Assembly (NCBI GenBank): GCA_020722815.1
Contig: DYKB01000008.1
Location: forward strand, 1 to 64,000
Length of the DNA stretch: 64,000 nucleotides
From: Caldithrix sp.
GTDB taxonomy: Bacteria; Zhuqueibacterota; Zhuqueibacteria; Thermofontimicrobiales; Sulfurfontimicrobiaceae
Direction of reading: 5' to 3'
The notes beneath the pieces are model-generated. The model had not been told where the DNA came from and did no database searches. It saw only the letters and a list, made by a program, of their open reading frames with translations. Shown piece by piece: positions 45,498 through 55,137 of the stretch; the stretch's first letter is position 1; each line of letters begins with the position of its first letter. The translations under genes were made by a program, and so were the position numbers.

Positions 45498-46595
45498 TTG
45501 TCAAAAAGGATTTTAAATGTTGTTGGTGCAAGGCCGAATTTTATGAAAATCGCGCCGATTCATCGGTTAATGTTAAATTCTGAAAAATTTCAGCCCAGAT
45601 TGGTTCATACTGGCCAGCATTATGACGCGGCCATGTCGAAAGTATTTTTTGATGAATTGGGTCTTCCGGAACCTGATGCTTATTTAGGGGTTGGTTCCGG
45701 AAGTCATGCTTATCAGACAGCCGAAGTCATGAAGGCGCTTGAAAAAATTATGCTCGAAGAACGCCCAGATTTGGTACTGGTGGTGGGTGATGTGAATTCA
45801 ACACTGGCTGCCTCCATCGTCGCTGCCAAATTATGTATTCCTATCGCCCATATTGAGGCTGGGTTGCGAAGTGGTGATCGAACCATGCCTGAGGAGATCA
45901 ATCGCATTTTAACGGATTCGATTGCTGATTTTTTGTTTATTACCGAAAAAAGCGGGGTTGAAAACCTGAAACGCGAAGGGATTCCAGGTGAAAAAGTTTT
46001 TATGGTTGGTAATGTTATGATTGATTCTTTGGTCATGCATTTAAAAAAGGCACAAGCTTCAATTATTTTGGAACAATTGGGCGTGGGCGAGCGTGGATAT
46101 AGCTTGGCTACGATTCATCGGCCGGCAAATGTCGACAATCCTGAGAATTTACAAAAAATTCTCACGGCTTTTCATGAAATTCAGAAATCAATAAAAATAA
46201 TTTTCCCCATCCATCCCAGGACCCGGAAAATGATTCAAACCTTTGGTTTCCAGAACCAGGTCGATCAGATGCAAAATTTAAAACTAATCGATCCGGTTGG
46301 CTATTTTGATTTTGTTAAATTAATGGAAAAATCACGTTTTGTTTTAACAGATTCGGGCGGTATTCAGGAGGAAACAACTTTTTTAAAAATTCCGTGTTTG
46401 ACATTACGGGAAAATACTGAAAGACCTGTCACGATTGAGATTGGTTCAAATATGCTGGTGGGCATGAATCCAGCGATAATTATTCAGCAGGGCCAACAAA
46501 TTATTGCTGGAAAATGGAAAAATAGTCAGATTCCTGAATTGTGGGATGGGCATGCGGCTGAACGAATTATTCAAATTCTGACAGAAAAACTTTGA
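45498..46595 (+). CDS. wecB: UDP-N-acetylglucosamine 2-epimerase (WecB/WbpI family), copy 1
   Basis: 365 residues of the non-hydrolysing UDP-GlcNAc 2-epimerase family (GT-B-like fold). Signatures are VVGARPNFMKIAPIHR, HTGQHYDAAMSKVFF, VVGDVNSTLAASIVAAK, HIEAGLRSGDRTMPEEINR, TIHRPANVDNPENL, and LTDSGGIQEETTFLKIPCLTLRENTERPVT. It interconverts UDP-GlcNAc and UDP-ManNAc or, in the Wbp pathway, the diacetamido uronate. The TTG start at 45498 is 7 bases after AAAGGA; no ATG fits. A second family member lies at 60123, so the two probably act on different substrates. Confidence 0.93.
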   Translation: MSKRILNVVGARPNFMKIAPIHRLMLNSEKFQPRLVHTGQHYDAAMSKVFFDELGLPEPDAYLGVGSGSHAYQTAEVMKALEKIMLEERPDLVLVVGDVNSTLAASIVAAKLCIPIAHIEAGLRSGDRTMPEEINRILTDSIADFLFITEKSGVENLKREGIPGEKVFMVGNVMIDSLVMHLKKAQASIILEQLGVGERGYSLATIHRPANVDNPENLQKILTAFHEIQKSIKIIFPIHPRTRKMIQTFGFQNQVDQMQNLKLIDPVGYFDFVKLMEKSRFVLTDSGGIQEETTFLKIPCLTLRENTERPVTIEIGSNMLVGMNPAIIIQQGQQIIAGKWKNSQIPELWDGHAAERIIQILTEKL

Positions 46596-46616
46596 ATTTA
46601 AGAAGAGGTTAAACGA

Positions 46617-48341
46617 ATGTATTTTAAAAAGCGTGTTCGATTCGCTTTCCTGCTGGGTTTATTTATTCAAAATTTTATTTTTGGTCAACAACAATTAACT
46701 CCCCCCGGGATGTTCCTGGATAACATGAAGAAATCAGGGGCGCAGCAATTGAAAAGTATCGCGCCCACAGAAACTGAACCACTTGAAGCCGCCATTGATC
46801 CGGAAAAATATATTATCGGGCCAGGTGATCTTTTTCAGATTAATATTTGGGGTGCCGTCTCGGAAGAACATCAGGTACGGGTTTCGCCCGAAAATAAAAT
46901 GGTTATCCCCAATGTCGGGGAAATTGCCTTTAACTCTCTCATTTTAAATCAGGCAAAAAAGGAAATTGAGCAGGCAATTGTCAATCGATACAAGCGCGCA
47001 CAGATTAGTATTTCGCTGGTTGGATTACGAAAATTTCGGGTTTTCGTTTCTGGCGCGGTTCGGAACCCTGGATCCGTTGTCGTTAATGCCAATACGCGCG
47101 TTTCAGAAGTTATCGAAGCCGTCGGCGGTTTTAAAACGCCATTAAATGTTCAACAATTTACCCAGCAAACTTTACTTGAAACTCCATCAGCCGAAGAATC
47201 CGTTGTTAAAACCTCTCAGGTAACTCAGGATGAGATGACAATGGCGAATCCGGCTTCCAAACGCAATATCCTTCTGCATCGTCAGGATGGTCAATTTATA
47301 AATGTCGATCTGTTATTAGCCATGGAAGGTGGGGACCAGTCAGCGAATCCGTATTTGTTGGATGGGGATGTCGTTTTTGTACCTAATTTACAGGCAGAAA
47401 TTGGACAGGTTGCCATCTGGGGGGCAGTTCGTAATCCGGGTGAGTTTGAATATCGGAATGGTGATAATTTACATAATCTGATTCTGTTAGGCCATGGTTT
47501 TACCATCGATGCTGATAAATCACACATGGAAATTGTTCGGTTCGAAGCCGATTATCGATCGACAAGAACCATTAAAATAAATCTGGCCGATAGTACCGTC
47601 GATCCCAAAATGATTATGCTACTTCCCGATGATCGTATTTATATTCGACGTATTCCACAATACCATACCAAAGCCCAGGTCATCGTCAGGGGGGAAGTTA
47701 AATATCCGGGCGAATATTATATTATTGATGGACAAACAACTTTAGCTCAGGTCGTTGAGCAGGCTGGTGGCTATACCGGCCAGGCTTCACTCGCTGAAGC
47801 GTCACTTATTCGAAAATCAGTTGAAGATGTTGAAGATCCCGAATTTGAACGTCTTAAAAAAATGACCGTCGAAGAAATGACAGAACAGGAACGGAATTAT
47901 TTTAAAATAAAATCCCGGGAAAAAGCCGGCAGTCTGGGGATCGATTTTATTCGTTTATTTTTATTAAAAGATAAATCAGCCGATGTGCCCCTGCTTGATC
48001 GCGATGAAATTAATATTCCGCCCATTGGGCGAACCATAGCGGTATCCGGTCAGGTGGTGCGGCCGGGACTAATCACTTTCGTTTCCGGTCAGACATTTCG
48101 CTATTATGTTGAAAAAGCGGGTGGTTATAGCTGGAACGCCCGAAAAAGTCATATACGTGTCATTCGGAGTCAGACGGGGGAATGGCTCAAACCGAATGGT
48201 GATACTGAAATTTATTTGGGGGATACGATTTTCGTACCGGAGCGGCCGGAACGTGACTACTGGGCACTTTTTAAAGATTTTATGCAAATTGCCTATCAAA
48301 TTGCCACCATTGGGCTGGTGCTGAACCAGGCGCTAAAATAA
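46617..48341 (+). CDS. SLBB-domain polysaccharide export protein (Wza-like)
   Basis: 574 residues. A signal peptide covers about 1-22 (FAFLLGLFIQNFIFG). The Poly_export domain starts near residue 63 (YIIGPGDLFQINIWGAV). At least three SLBB-like repeats follow, near ISLVGLRKFRVFVSGAVRNPGSV, VAIWGAVRNPGEFEYRNGDNL, VIVRGEVKYPGEYYIIDGQTTLAQVVEQAGGY and IAVSGQVVRPGLITFVSGQTFRYYVEKAGGY. A hydrophobic helix (about 548-572) closes the protein and may be the outer-membrane helix of Wza-like pores. No lipobox is evident. It should form the export channel of the glycan made by the locus. Confidence 0.92.
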   Translation: MYFKKRVRFAFLLGLFIQNFIFGQQQLTPPGMFLDNMKKSGAQQLKSIAPTETEPLEAAIDPEKYIIGPGDLFQINIWGAVSEEHQVRVSPENKMVIPNVGEIAFNSLILNQAKKEIEQAIVNRYKRAQISISLVGLRKFRVFVSGAVRNPGSVVVNANTRVSEVIEAVGGFKTPLNVQQFTQQTLLETPSAEESVVKTSQVTQDEMTMANPASKRNILLHRQDGQFINVDLLLAMEGGDQSANPYLLDGDVVFVPNLQAEIGQVAIWGAVRNPGEFEYRNGDNLHNLILLGHGFTIDADKSHMEIVRFEADYRSTRTIKINLADSTVDPKMIMLLPDDRIYIRRIPQYHTKAQVIVRGEVKYPGEYYIIDGQTTLAQVVEQAGGYTGQASLAEASLIRKSVEDVEDPEFERLKKMTVEEMTEQERNYFKIKSREKAGSLGIDFIRLFLLKDKSADVPLLDRDEINIPPIGRTIAVSGQVVRPGLITFVSGQTFRYYVEKAGGYSWNARKSHIRVIRSQTGEWLKPNGDTEIYLGDTIFVPERPERDYWALFKDFMQIAYQIATIGLVLNQALK

Positions 48342-48378
48342 TAATTCCATTAAATAAAAACAGACGGAGTACTGATTC

Positions 48379-49614
48379 ATGTCCTCAAACCAGGAAATCA
48401 ATTTAATTAATTTACTTTATAAAATTGCCCGATACTGGAAACTAATTGTCATCAATTTTATTGTCGTTTCAATTCTGGCTGTGATTATTAGCCTTTTACT
48501 CCCGAAATGGTATAAAGCCGAAGCCGTCATCATGCCGCCGGTGAAAGAAGGAAGTTTTGGCCTGGGGCTGGGAATGGCGGGGCAGTTGGCTGGTATGATG
48601 CTGGGCGGCGGTGGTGATTTTGACCTCCCGATGTTTGCAACACCTTCCGATATTTATGAGATGATTTTAAAAAGTAGAAGTGTTGCCGATAGTATTATTC
48701 AAAAATATGATTTAATGCAATTATATAAGCAGCAGACAATAGAAGAAACCCGCCTGGAATTGACCAGTCATACTTTTCTTGAAGTCGGGAAGGAAGGGGC
48801 GATTTTTATTCGGTTTGAGGCGAAAAATGACCCGGTATTGGCAGCCAATGTGGTACAAAGTTATATTGAAGAACTGGATAAAGCGAATAAACGCGTTAAA
48901 ATTTTCTATGCCCATAACACCCGAAAATTTATTGAAGAACGGTTGGTGGAAAATAAAGAAAAATTAAAAGCAGCAGAAGATTCACTACAGGCATTTCAGA
49001 AACGATATAATGCTGTTTCGATTGAGGATCAGGTGACGGCTGCGGTTAATAATTATGCCCAATTACTGGCTCAAAAGCAGTATTATGAAGTTCAACTCAA
49101 TGCTTTCCAGGACAATGTCGATATTTCGCATCCCGAAGTCCGCGAATTAGCCTCCAAAATTCAGGGCATTAACAAGAAAATTCGCGAGATGAAGTATGGT
49201 GATAAAACCGGTATCACCCAGGCGCTCATGAAAGATACCGACATGTTCCCGCCATTTGCCAGCGTTCCACAATTAGGATTGGAATACGCCCGACGGTTGC
49301 GGGATGTGAAAATTCAGGAACTCATTTTTGAACTATTGACCCAGCAACATGAGCAGGAAAAAATTAAAGAAGCCAAAGATACACCGACCGTGGTCGTGCT
49401 GGATAAACCGGTTCCGCCGACCAAAAAATCCCGTCCGAAACGGGCGATTATCGTATTACTGGCTGCCCTATTGAGTATTTTTTACAGCTTGTTTGTTATT
49501 TTCATTAAGGAATACAATCAGCACCTGCGAATGAACAATCCGGATGATTACGATAAATTACAGGCTATTAAATCCGAGTTTACCTCCCTATTCAGAAGAC
49601 GACGGAACGAATGA
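48379..49614 (+). CDS. Wzz-type chain-length determinant / co-polymerase
   Basis: 411 residues with two TM helices (about 24-47 and 355-378), the second next to the Pro-rich PVPPTKKSRPKRA motif. Between them is a Wzz domain and a long coiled-coil (about 185-330), with GNVR-like tail features. A Gly/Met-rich stretch (GLGLGMAGQLAGMMLGGGG) near residue 55 is unusual. No tyrosine-kinase domain is fused or encoded next door, so it is a PCP without its own BY-kinase in this window. It controls glycan chain length with the Wzy polymerase, whose gene starts 3 bp downstream. ATG 48379 follows a GGAG SD. Confidence 0.9.
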   Translation: MSSNQEINLINLLYKIARYWKLIVINFIVVSILAVIISLLLPKWYKAEAVIMPPVKEGSFGLGLGMAGQLAGMMLGGGGDFDLPMFATPSDIYEMILKSRSVADSIIQKYDLMQLYKQQTIEETRLELTSHTFLEVGKEGAIFIRFEAKNDPVLAANVVQSYIEELDKANKRVKIFYAHNTRKFIEERLVENKEKLKAAEDSLQAFQKRYNAVSIEDQVTAAVNNYAQLLAQKQYYEVQLNAFQDNVDISHPEVRELASKIQGINKKIREMKYGDKTGITQALMKDTDMFPPFASVPQLGLEYARRLRDVKIQELIFELLTQQHEQEKIKEAKDTPTVVVLDKPVPPTKKSRPKRAIIVLLAALLSIFYSLFVIFIKEYNQHLRMNNPDDYDKLQAIKSEFTSLFRRRRNE

Positions 49615-49617
49615 CGC

Positions 49618-51078
49618 ATGGATAGTTTGAGTCTAAATTTTCAAAATCCAGACGCCGAAAAATCGACATTTAGCTTAAAATTGCTCGGTGGAACGCTTCT
49701 GTTTTTTACGCTGTATTTTCTGATGGCAATTCAAACATCATTTGAAATGGCGACCATTTTCTGGTTTGCAATTCCTGTGGTAGTTGTCGGGGTTCTTTAT
49801 TTTATTAAAATTCCTGGGATTGGTATCGGTTTAATGATTGCTTCCACCACACTTGATGTGGTGGGACGCCTTTCCAGCGATACGGCTGCATTTGCCATGA
49901 CCGTCTTTAAACTTTTTTTCCTGGCCTTTTTGGTAACCGCTATCTTTAAGCGCTTATGGGAAAAGAACCTGAAGGTCGTTCGTTCTGGTATCGATGTTGA
50001 ACTCATTCTTTATTTCGTCTGGGTAACAACAACGGTGTTCTGGTCCCGGGATCCGGTGGATGCCCCGCTGAGTGTGATTCGATTGGCTTCGCTCATCCTG
50101 ACGATGTACCTGGTTTTAAATATGGTCGAGAACAAGACCGATTTCTCCTTAATCATTATTCTCATGATTGTTCCAGCCATGGGATTGAGCGCCTATGCAT
50201 CCAAAGAGTTTTTAACAGCCTCCTCTGTCGAAGTCAAAAATGCACTTTCCATGCTGAAACTTTTCTCCCGATTTGGGGCAACTTTTAGTAATCCCAATTA
50301 CTTTGCGACATTTTTGTTATATCCGTTATGTATCTGTTTTGCCGGTTTGGCGTTTTTAAATATCAAATTCTGGAAAAAAATCATTTATTTCATCATTCCT
50401 GCCGCACTTTTCGGGGTGGCATTTGTTGGAACATTTTCAAGAAGCGCCTGGATTGCGCTGGTTATTAGCTACTTATATATCTTTGCCTATTTTAAAAATA
50501 AACGCTATTGGATAAGCGGTTTTCTGGTCGTTTTTGCCGTATTAGCAATTATTCTCTTCCAGACTGCTTTTTTTCAGAGTTTCCTGTTGCGACTCACTTC
50601 GATTTTTGAAGGAAAAGCCGATCCCTCCACGGCAACGCGATTTTTTTTAATATCCGGTGGACTCCAGATGTTTTTTAATTCTTACTTTCTTGGTGTCGGT
50701 TATGAATCCTTTCCGGTGGAATATTTGAAATACATGCCACCGGGGCAACAACTGGGTTATGTTCATGAGTGTCATACATTACCCGTCGAAATTCTGGCGG
50801 AGTTGGGATTGATTGGCTTTATCCTGTTTGCCCTCATTTTTTATAAAACCTTTAAAATTGGCATCCAGTCCATTCCCAAAATTGAAGATAATTTTTATCG
50901 CACGATCCAGATTGCTTTGGTAGCCTTTTTGATCGGACTCCATGTGAATTTTTTATTTATGCCAGGGGGGATGCTGAACAATTTTATGTGGATCAATATG
51001 GGGCTTATCTTTGGAATAAAAAAAATTGTAAATACTGAAAAAACAGGAACCGTATCGAATTTAAAATCAAACGATTAG
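49618..51078 (+). CDS. O-antigen ligase / Wzy-type polymerase
   Basis: 486 residues with about 12 hydrophobic helices. A Wzy_C-type O-antigen ligase domain is recognised around 215-400, with FGATFSNPNYFATFLLYPLCICF and FSRSAWIALVISYLYIF. A large periplasmic loop lies between about 320 and 385 (GVGYESFPVEYLKYMPPGQQ, with HECHTLPVEILAELGLIG). Such proteins either polymerise the repeat unit or ligate it. Position directly after the chain-length gene (3 bp) favours the polymerase. The exact linkage made cannot be told. Confidence 0.88.
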   Translation: MDSLSLNFQNPDAEKSTFSLKLLGGTLLFFTLYFLMAIQTSFEMATIFWFAIPVVVVGVLYFIKIPGIGIGLMIASTTLDVVGRLSSDTAAFAMTVFKLFFLAFLVTAIFKRLWEKNLKVVRSGIDVELILYFVWVTTTVFWSRDPVDAPLSVIRLASLILTMYLVLNMVENKTDFSLIIILMIVPAMGLSAYASKEFLTASSVEVKNALSMLKLFSRFGATFSNPNYFATFLLYPLCICFAGLAFLNIKFWKKIIYFIIPAALFGVAFVGTFSRSAWIALVISYLYIFAYFKNKRYWISGFLVVFAVLAIILFQTAFFQSFLLRLTSIFEGKADPSTATRFFLISGGLQMFFNSYFLGVGYESFPVEYLKYMPPGQQLGYVHECHTLPVEILAELGLIGFILFALIFYKTFKIGIQSIPKIEDNFYRTIQIALVAFLIGLHVNFLFMPGGMLNNFMWINMGLIFGIKKIVNTEKTGTVSNLKSND

Positions 51079-51155
51079 TTCAATTTTTGCATCTTATTTT
51101 GCTGTCAATTGTAGACATTTTTTGTGTTAATTATATGACGAAAGATTAATGATTA

Positions 51156-52667
51156 ATGATTAATATGAGTATGAATGAAAATTTAATTGCAAATATCAAA
51201 CGATTAATTAAACATACTGCGATATATGGACTGGGCGGGATACTTTATCGGGCCGCGGCGCTGGTTCTTTTGCCAGTATTCACCCGGTTTTTAAATGCCA
51301 GCGAGTATGGTGATTACGAACTTCTTTTTACTACTTCAACTTTTCTATTCCTGATTCTGCAGCTTGGTATGGGATCAGCTATTTTTCGGTCGATTATATA
51401 TAAAGAAAATAGTGATGAATCGCTGATCATCAGTACTTCATTCTATTTCCTGCTGGCCGCCAATATTTTGATGGTAGGACTTCTTTGTCTGTTTTCAGAA
51501 ACGATTTCGATTGCTATTTTTACGACCCCTGATAAAGCCAATTTACTACGACTTATCTTTATCGCCGATTTATTTGAGGTAATGATAACCATTCCTCAAA
51601 CAAAATTGAGAATCGATGAAAGTTCGATTATCTATACGCTTATTGCGCTGGCAAATTTTATCGTCCGCATGGGACTCACGATTTATTTTTTGGTGGTAAT
51701 CGATTCAGGCGTAACAGGGGTTATCTGGGCACAATTTATCAATTCGTTTGTCTTTTTTCTGGTCTATACGCTGCTTATTATTAAAAAAATACAGTTTCGT
51801 TTTTCATGGACCGAGCTCAAGGATATGCTGGGCTACGGTCTGCCATTTGTTCCGGCTTCGATGGGAACCAGTATTCTCATGCTTTCCAATCGATATTTTT
51901 TACGACATTATGAATCTGCGGATGAAGTAGGGTATTTTTCGGCAGGCTATCGGATTGCCCAGATAATCGCCCTCGTGGTGAATGCTTTTCAAATGGCATG
52001 GCCAACCTTGCTTTTTTCGATCGCCAAAGAAAAAGATGCCCCCAGAACCTATTCAAAATTACTCACCTATCTATCATTTGTATTGGTCAGTCTGACACTG
52101 AGCCTTTCGATTTTTGGGCGTGAGATATTGTATTATGTGGTTTCGCCAGAATATGTTATTGTCGAACATATTATTCCGCTATTAAATCTGGCGAATGTCT
52201 TCTGGGGTATTTTTTATATGACCAGCATTGGCATTCAAATTGAAAAGAAAACAATTTACGTTCCGATTACGACGGGGATTGCTGCCGTTGCAAATTTAGC
52301 ACTTAATTTTTGGTTGATTGGCTTAACCGATTTTGCCCTGTTTGGTGCGGCAATTGCCAGTCTGGCTGGAAATGTTATCATGGCATTGTCCGCCCTGGTG
52401 ATTTCCCTTAAATTTTATTATATCGCCTATGAATATCGTAAAATTTGCTGGCTCTTTACTTTAGGAACTATTATTTACCTGGTTGCGGTAAATCTTCCTG
52501 TTGCCAATATTCTGGTTACGATTATCTTTAAATTGCTACTTTTGGGGCTGTTTTTCATTGTTCTATATTTTATACACTTTTTTACACCACAAGAATTACA
52601 AAAGGCGAAATATTATTATTATTTAATTTTATCGATGGGGAAAAAAGTTATGGTTAATAATTCTTGA
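51156..52667 (+). CDS. Polysaccharide flippase (Wzx/MATE-like)
   Basis: 503 residues with about 14 TM helices, matching the polysaccharide-biosynthesis/Wzx (PST) family. The N-terminal YGLGGILYRAAALVLLPVFTRFLNASEYGDYELLFT is diagnostic: the Wzx family begins with such a helix and an S-E-Y-G motif. It should flip the lipid-linked repeat unit across the inner membrane before polymerisation. The start is uncertain: ATG 51156, 51165 or 51171, none with a strong SD. It lies between the polymerase and the first GT4 genes. Confidence 0.9.
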   Translation: MINMSMNENLIANIKRLIKHTAIYGLGGILYRAAALVLLPVFTRFLNASEYGDYELLFTTSTFLFLILQLGMGSAIFRSIIYKENSDESLIISTSFYFLLAANILMVGLLCLFSETISIAIFTTPDKANLLRLIFIADLFEVMITIPQTKLRIDESSIIYTLIALANFIVRMGLTIYFLVVIDSGVTGVIWAQFINSFVFFLVYTLLIIKKIQFRFSWTELKDMLGYGLPFVPASMGTSILMLSNRYFLRHYESADEVGYFSAGYRIAQIIALVVNAFQMAWPTLLFSIAKEKDAPRTYSKLLTYLSFVLVSLTLSLSIFGREILYYVVSPEYVIVEHIIPLLNLANVFWGIFYMTSIGIQIEKKTIYVPITTGIAAVANLALNFWLIGLTDFALFGAAIASLAGNVIMALSALVISLKFYYIAYEYRKICWLFTLGTIIYLVAVNLPVANILVTIIFKLLLLGLFFIVLYFIHFFTPQELQKAKYYYYLILSMGKKVMVNNS

Positions 52668-52899
52668 TTTTTAACTTTTTTCTTCTTAAGATACAAAATT
52701 CTTTTTTGATAGCCGGCTTTTTCGACTTTCCAGCATCGCTTTCTGACAAAGTGAAAATTGAGACCGGTCTTTTAAGTCTCTGTATTGACTATTTTGAGGA
52801 TTCAATTCGCCGATATCGGTGATGAGTTCCTGAAATCGGTATCCTTAAAATTAATTGAAATGGCGTTATATTCGATATATAAAAGGATAACATTCATCT

Positions 52900-54084
52900 A
52901 TGCGGATCTGCATGGTATTGCAGGGTGATTTTCCGCCCGACATCCGAATTGAAAAAGAAGCCAGAACGCTGCTCCAGGCTGGCCATGAGGTTCATCTGGT
53001 ATGCCGCAACAAAAAAATGCAACAAGCTGAAGTGACTCATGATGGAATAAGGGTACATCGCCTTCATCCTTATAAAAATAAGTCCTGGAATAATATATTG
53101 ACGGTTCCTTTATTCATTAATCCTGTCTGGTATTTTCGCATTAAAGAAATTGTTAAACAATATCAGATAGAAGTTTTGCATATCCATGATTTGCCATTGG
53201 TAGCGACCGGACTTTTCATTGCCAAACAACACCAGCTTCCGCTCATCTATGATATGCACGAAAATTATCCAGCCGCGCTGGAAACCTGGAAGAAAAAGAA
53301 TTTAACCTATTGGACAATTAAAAATCCGACATTCGCCCGGAAATTGGATACATTTTGTCTCCGAAGAGCTAAAAAAATTATTGTGGTGGTAGATGAACAA
53401 CAAGCGAACTTAATTAATCAAGGTGTGTCGCCAGAAAAAATAAATGTTGTATCCAATACAGTGGATGTTGAACAATTTGAACAATTACAAATAGATCCCC
53501 AAATTGTTGAAAAATATCAGCAGGATTATTTAATTCTCTATCTAGGTGGTTTCAGTCCTGATCGTGATCTGGCTACTGCCATTCGTGGGATGAAATTTCT
53601 GGAATCAACCTTGCCGAAAGCCCGATTGTTACTCGTCGGAAGCGATGATTCCGCTTATACAAATGAGTTGAAAAATCTGGTTCAGAAAGAGCAGTTAGAA
53701 AACCGGGTGGAGTTTGTGGCCTGGATTCCATTTCAAATGGTGCCTTCTTATATGAAAGCTGCACAGGTTGGAATAATTCCTCAACCGAATAACCCTTTCA
53801 TTAATACAACGATACCTCACAAGCTTTTTCAATACATGGCTGCCGGTCTGCCGGTCGTGGTTTCGGATGCCAAACCACTGGCGCGTATTGTCACCGAAGC
53901 CCGGTGTGGGGAAATTTTTAAATCGCGTTCGCCGGAGGATTTTGCTGCTACCATTTATCGACTTTCTCAGTCATCCATAAATTATGCTGAAAATGGTCAA
54001 AAAATAATTCAGGAAAAATACAATTGGCAAAATTCATCAAAAGAGCTTTTAAAAGTCTATCAGAAAATTCAATCAGGAATCTGA
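52900..54084 (+). CDS. GT4-family glycosyltransferase, copy 1
   Basis: 394 residues of the GT-B fold. The N-terminal half starts MRICMVLQGDFPPDIRIEKEARTLLQAGHEVHLVCRN. The C-terminal donor half has ILYLGGFSPDRDL, LLLVGSDD, VEFVAWIPFQMVPSYMKAAQVGIIPQPNNPF and TTIPHKLFQYMAAGLPVVVSDAKPLARIV. The E-x7-E motif of GT4 is poorly conserved near PNNPFINTTIPHKLFQYM. It should extend the lipid-linked glycan in the cytoplasm. Sugar donor unknown. ATG 52900 follows AAAGGA. Confidence 0.9.
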   Translation: MRICMVLQGDFPPDIRIEKEARTLLQAGHEVHLVCRNKKMQQAEVTHDGIRVHRLHPYKNKSWNNILTVPLFINPVWYFRIKEIVKQYQIEVLHIHDLPLVATGLFIAKQHQLPLIYDMHENYPAALETWKKKNLTYWTIKNPTFARKLDTFCLRRAKKIIVVVDEQQANLINQGVSPEKINVVSNTVDVEQFEQLQIDPQIVEKYQQDYLILYLGGFSPDRDLATAIRGMKFLESTLPKARLLLVGSDDSAYTNELKNLVQKEQLENRVEFVAWIPFQMVPSYMKAAQVGIIPQPNNPFINTTIPHKLFQYMAAGLPVVVSDAKPLARIVTEARCGEIFKSRSPEDFAATIYRLSQSSINYAENGQKIIQEKYNWQNSSKELLKVYQKIQSGI

Positions 54085-54146
54085 TTTTTTTATTGATATA
54101 AGTTTTTTTAATATTTCTTAAATAACTAATCGGAGGTAGGCGGAAA

Positions 54147-55136
54147 ATGTTAAAAGTTGCCGTCATTGGACTGGGGAACATGGGATGGCACCATGCCCGT
54201 AACTATTTTGAAACGTCTGAAGCTGAGTTGGTGGCTGTTTCAGACATAAATCCTGAAGTTTGCCAGAAGGCTGCTGAGAAATTTCGGACCCGGCCTTACC
54301 TGAATTATCAGGAAATGCTTTCTAAAGAAAAACCAGATGCGGTTTCGATTGTTGTGCCGACCAGTTTACATAAAAAGGTTGCATTGGATTGCATTCACGC
54401 GCATATCCCCATTTTAATTGAAAAACCCATTGCCGGAACACTCGAAGAAGGGGATGAGATCTCTGAAACCGCTGATAAAAACAATGTCCCCATTATGATC
54501 GGTCATATTGAACGTTTTAATCCTGCTGTTCTGGCACTCAAAGAATTAATCGTTACGCAAAAACTTGATCAGGTCACTTCGATTCTGGTACGTCGGGTTG
54601 GTATTTACCCTTCCCAGATTAAGGATGCCAATGTGATTATTGATATTGCGGTTCATGATATTGATATTTGTAATTATCTGCTGGATGGGAAGCCCACTTC
54701 GGTTCATTCCAAAGCCGGCAAGGCATTAAATAGTGAACGCGCTGATTTTGCCACGCTTTATCTGGACTACCATGGTATTGAAGTTTTTATCCAGGTAAAC
54801 TGGATTACCCCGGTCAAAATCCGGGAATTAAATGTCACCGCGGTGAATGGCTATGCTGAATTAAATTATTTGACGCAGAAGTTGAAGCTTTATGAAAGCA
54901 ATTATGAACGCACTTTCGATTCATTCGGTGATTTCGTTGTTAAGTTTGGCAATCCAAATATCAAAGAATTGAATATTAAAAATGCAGAACCCTTAAAACA
55001 AGAGTTAATCTCATTTTTAGATTGTGTAAAAAATGGTAAAAAAATGTTAGTGACGGCTCAGGAAGGATTGATCGCATTGGATATCGCCCTTAAAGCCATA
55101 AAGTCTTGTGAAAAAAATCAAATTGTGGAGGTGTAG
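54147..55136 (+). CDS. Gfo/Idh/MocA oxidoreductase (WbpB-like)
   Basis: 329 residues. The N-terminal NAD(P)-binding domain starts AVIGLGNMGWHHARNYF, with ADAVSIVVPTSLHKKVALDCI and the EKP motif in IPILIEKPIAGTLEE. The C-terminal domain includes GHIERFNPAVLALKELI and VIIDIAVHDIDICNYLLDGKP. In the Wbp pathway, WbpB oxidises the 3-position of UDP-GlcNAcA, after WbpA and before the aminotransferase WbpE. The next gene, starting 1 bp after this stop, is a hexapeptide acetyltransferase of WbpD type, which supports the assignment. ATG 54147 follows GGAGGT. Confidence 0.88.
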   Translation: MLKVAVIGLGNMGWHHARNYFETSEAELVAVSDINPEVCQKAAEKFRTRPYLNYQEMLSKEKPDAVSIVVPTSLHKKVALDCIHAHIPILIEKPIAGTLEEGDEISETADKNNVPIMIGHIERFNPAVLALKELIVTQKLDQVTSILVRRVGIYPSQIKDANVIIDIAVHDIDICNYLLDGKPTSVHSKAGKALNSERADFATLYLDYHGIEVFIQVNWITPVKIRELNVTAVNGYAELNYLTQKLKLYESNYERTFDSFGDFVVKFGNPNIKELNIKNAEPLKQELISFLDCVKNGKKMLVTAQEGLIALDIALKAIKSCEKNQIVEV

Positions 55137-55137
55137 A

